DNA of 64,000 bases from an uncultured Flavobacteriaceae bacterium (GTDB lineage Bacteria; Bacteroidota; Bacteroidia; Flavobacteriales; Flavobacteriaceae): contig CANMFQ010000005.1 in the NCBI GenBank assembly GCA_947497145.1, positions 186,001 to 250,000 of the forward strand, read 5' to 3'. Positions 62,906 to 64,000 of this stretch are shown here, piece after piece; within the stretch, counting starts at the first letter, position 1; each line of letters begins with the position of its first letter. The notes beneath the pieces are model-generated. The model was not told the DNA's origin and made no database searches. It saw only the letters and a program-made list of their open reading frames with translations. The translations under genes were made by a program, and so were the position numbers.

Positions 62906-64000
62906 ATGAAAATAAGAATCCCGCTTTTAGTAAGTTTTGTTTTAATATTTGCTAAATTTAGCTTTACACAAACAACAAAAGTAAAATCATACCGTCACTT
63001 TAACGTTTTACCATCGGAAAAGGTATATGTTAGTATTAATACTCCTTTACTATTCACAGGTGAATATTTGTTTTATAAGGTGTATTGCCTTAACAATAAA
63101 ACTAAGCAACCAAGTAAAATTAGTAAAATAGCCTATGTAGAGCTCATTAATGAAGATTTAGAAGTGATTTTTAGTCATAAAATTCGTCTAGAAAAGAGTC
63201 AAGGGCAGGGTGATTTTTTTGTTCCTACAAAAATACCATCAGGTAATTATAAACTTGTAGCCTATACCCGATGGATGAAAAACGGAAGTATAAATCTCTT
63301 TTTTCAAGATGACATCTTTATTATCAATCCTTATCAAAGTAACCAAGATGCCTTATTGGCAAAAAATACCAAAGATACTTTAACACCTCTACCAAAAATC
63401 GTAAAAGCTACTGAAGATAAGCGATTTGTTATATCTACGGATAAAAAATCATACCCAAAGCAATCTAAAGTGAAATTAACCATTACAAATTTTAGAGGAG
63501 CATCAGGTTATGGTAACTACAATATTTCCGTAAGAAAAAAAGAAACTATTGCTAATAGGGAAAAGCATACCCCAGAATCATATATAAATTGGCATCAAAA
63601 ACAAGCATCTAATTTACCCATATTTTATAAAAAAATACGTTTTGAACCAGAATTAGAAGGTGAACTTATAAAAGGTAGGATACTTGCTAGAGATGAAAAA
63701 ACCACAGTTATTGGAAAAAAAATTGGAATTTCTATTCCTGGCAAAGATTTTCAATTAAAGGTTATACATACAGATAGCACAGGTATTTTTCGCGTTAGCA
63801 TTAACAAAGACTACACTGAGAATATTGCTGTTTTTCAACTATTAGACGAGTCAAAAGACGGTTACTTAATCAAGTTGGAAAAAGATCCGAACCTAAACTA
63901 TAGTGCTTTACAATTTGAAAAAATATATATTGATGAATCAATGAAGGATGACATAATTACTCGAAGTGTTCATAACCAGATAGAAAACAGTTTTTTTTCA
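62906..64000 (+). CDS. Large exported protein with macroglobulin-like beta domain, 5' part only
   Basis: The frame is open from ATG 62906 to the window end (365 residues visible). A signal peptide (about 1-21, ending SFTQ) is followed by KVYVSINTPLLFTGEYLFYKVYCLN, which lies near 38-62 and resembles the MG2-type domain of alpha-2-macroglobulin-like and TonB-associated proteins. The text GNYKLVAYTRWMKNG and VISTDKKSYPKQSKVKL continue this beta-sandwich style. It begins 18 bases after the DUF4249 stop, so the three genes form one operon. The C-terminal part, possibly a plug-like domain, is outside the window. Confidence 0.85.
   Translation, partial: MKIRIPLLVSFVLIFAKFSFTQTTKVKSYRHFNVLPSEKVYVSINTPLLFTGEYLFYKVYCLNNKTKQPSKISKIAYVELINEDLEVIFSHKIRLEKSQGQGDFFVPTKIPSGNYKLVAYTRWMKNGSINLFFQDDIFIINPYQSNQDALLAKNTKDTLTPLPKIVKATEDKRFVISTDKKSYPKQSKVKLTITNFRGASGYGNYNISVRKKETIANREKHTPESYINWHQKQASNLPIFYKKIRFEPELEGELIKGRILARDEKTTVIGKKIGISIPGKDFQLKVIHTDSTGIFRVSINKDYTENIAVFQLLDESKDGYLIKLEKDPNLNYSALQFEKIYIDESMKDDIITRSVHNQIENSFFS

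Overview
This window is a stretch of an AT-rich genome from the Bacteroidota, almost certainly family Flavobacteriaceae. The evidence is several SusC/SusD-type and other TonB-dependent outer-membrane systems, type IX secretion (T9SS) C-terminal sorting domains of both type A and type B, DUF4249, DUF5916, DUF4097 and DUF1080 proteins, and -7 promoter elements of the Bacteroidota form TAnnTTTG in front of many genes. Nothing looks like phage, plasmid or an intact insertion sequence, and there is no CRISPR array or rRNA. One tRNA (Asn) is present. The first gene (a SusD tail) and the last (a large secreted protein) are cut by the window edges.

Layout. 1-5.7 kb: end of a SusCD locus, a T9SS-exported FG-GAP/UnbV protein, an NmrA-like NAD(P)-binding protein, and a TonB-dependent receptor under a TPP riboswitch, which marks it as a probable thiamine-compound importer. 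5.8-14 kb: a hybrid histidine kinase convergent with a sigma-54-dependent response regulator, a predicted 3'-5' exonuclease, an FKBP-type isomerase, an EEP-family hydrolase and HflX. 14-15.8 kb: non-coding DNA with a branched structured element just after hflX, then three tandem copies (about 466 bp period) of a promoter-structured RNA-terminator unit. 15.8-19.8 kb: a giant T9SS type B surface protein. 19.8-21.1 kb appears empty.

21.5-34.6 kb: TrpB2, then a group of sugar genes: a GMC flavoprotein with its gluconate-2-dehydrogenase-subunit-3-like partner, two exported (Tat-type) TIM-barrel isomerase-like proteins, a cytoplasmic TIM-barrel isomerase, a Gfo/Idh/MocA oxidoreductase, an MFS permease and two DUF1080 lipoproteins. 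Together they fit an oxidative 3-keto-glycoside pathway: oxidation of sugar C3, cleavage or isomerisation of the 3-keto sugar, uptake, and cytoplasmic redox steps.

34.6-43.4 kb: housekeeping genes (yicC-gmk-nadD), a Fic AMP-transferase with an unusual 40-bp-period palindromic array upstream, tRNA-Asn, rseP, a SCO-like copper chaperone, and feoA-feoB with a 49-residue FeoB-associated Cys-rich membrane peptide. 43.7-48.9 kb: a carboxypeptidase-regulatory-like protein, then an ECF sigma factor, an anti-sigma factor with HEAT-like repeats and two exported DUF4097 proteins. 48.9-58.5 kb: a TetR regulator divergent from a phosphodiesterase-SusC-SusD operon with a palindromic operator at its promoter, then a DUF5916 protein. 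58.8 kb to the end: a STN-type TonB receptor, a DUF4249 lipoprotein and a large exported protein, a recurring but uncharacterised Bacteroidota trio.

The most interesting items are the triplicated putative small RNA (14.55-15.78 kb), the 40-bp palindromic array before fic, the putative 3-keto-glycoside cluster, and a dispersed hairpin element present at least twice with a compensatory stem change.
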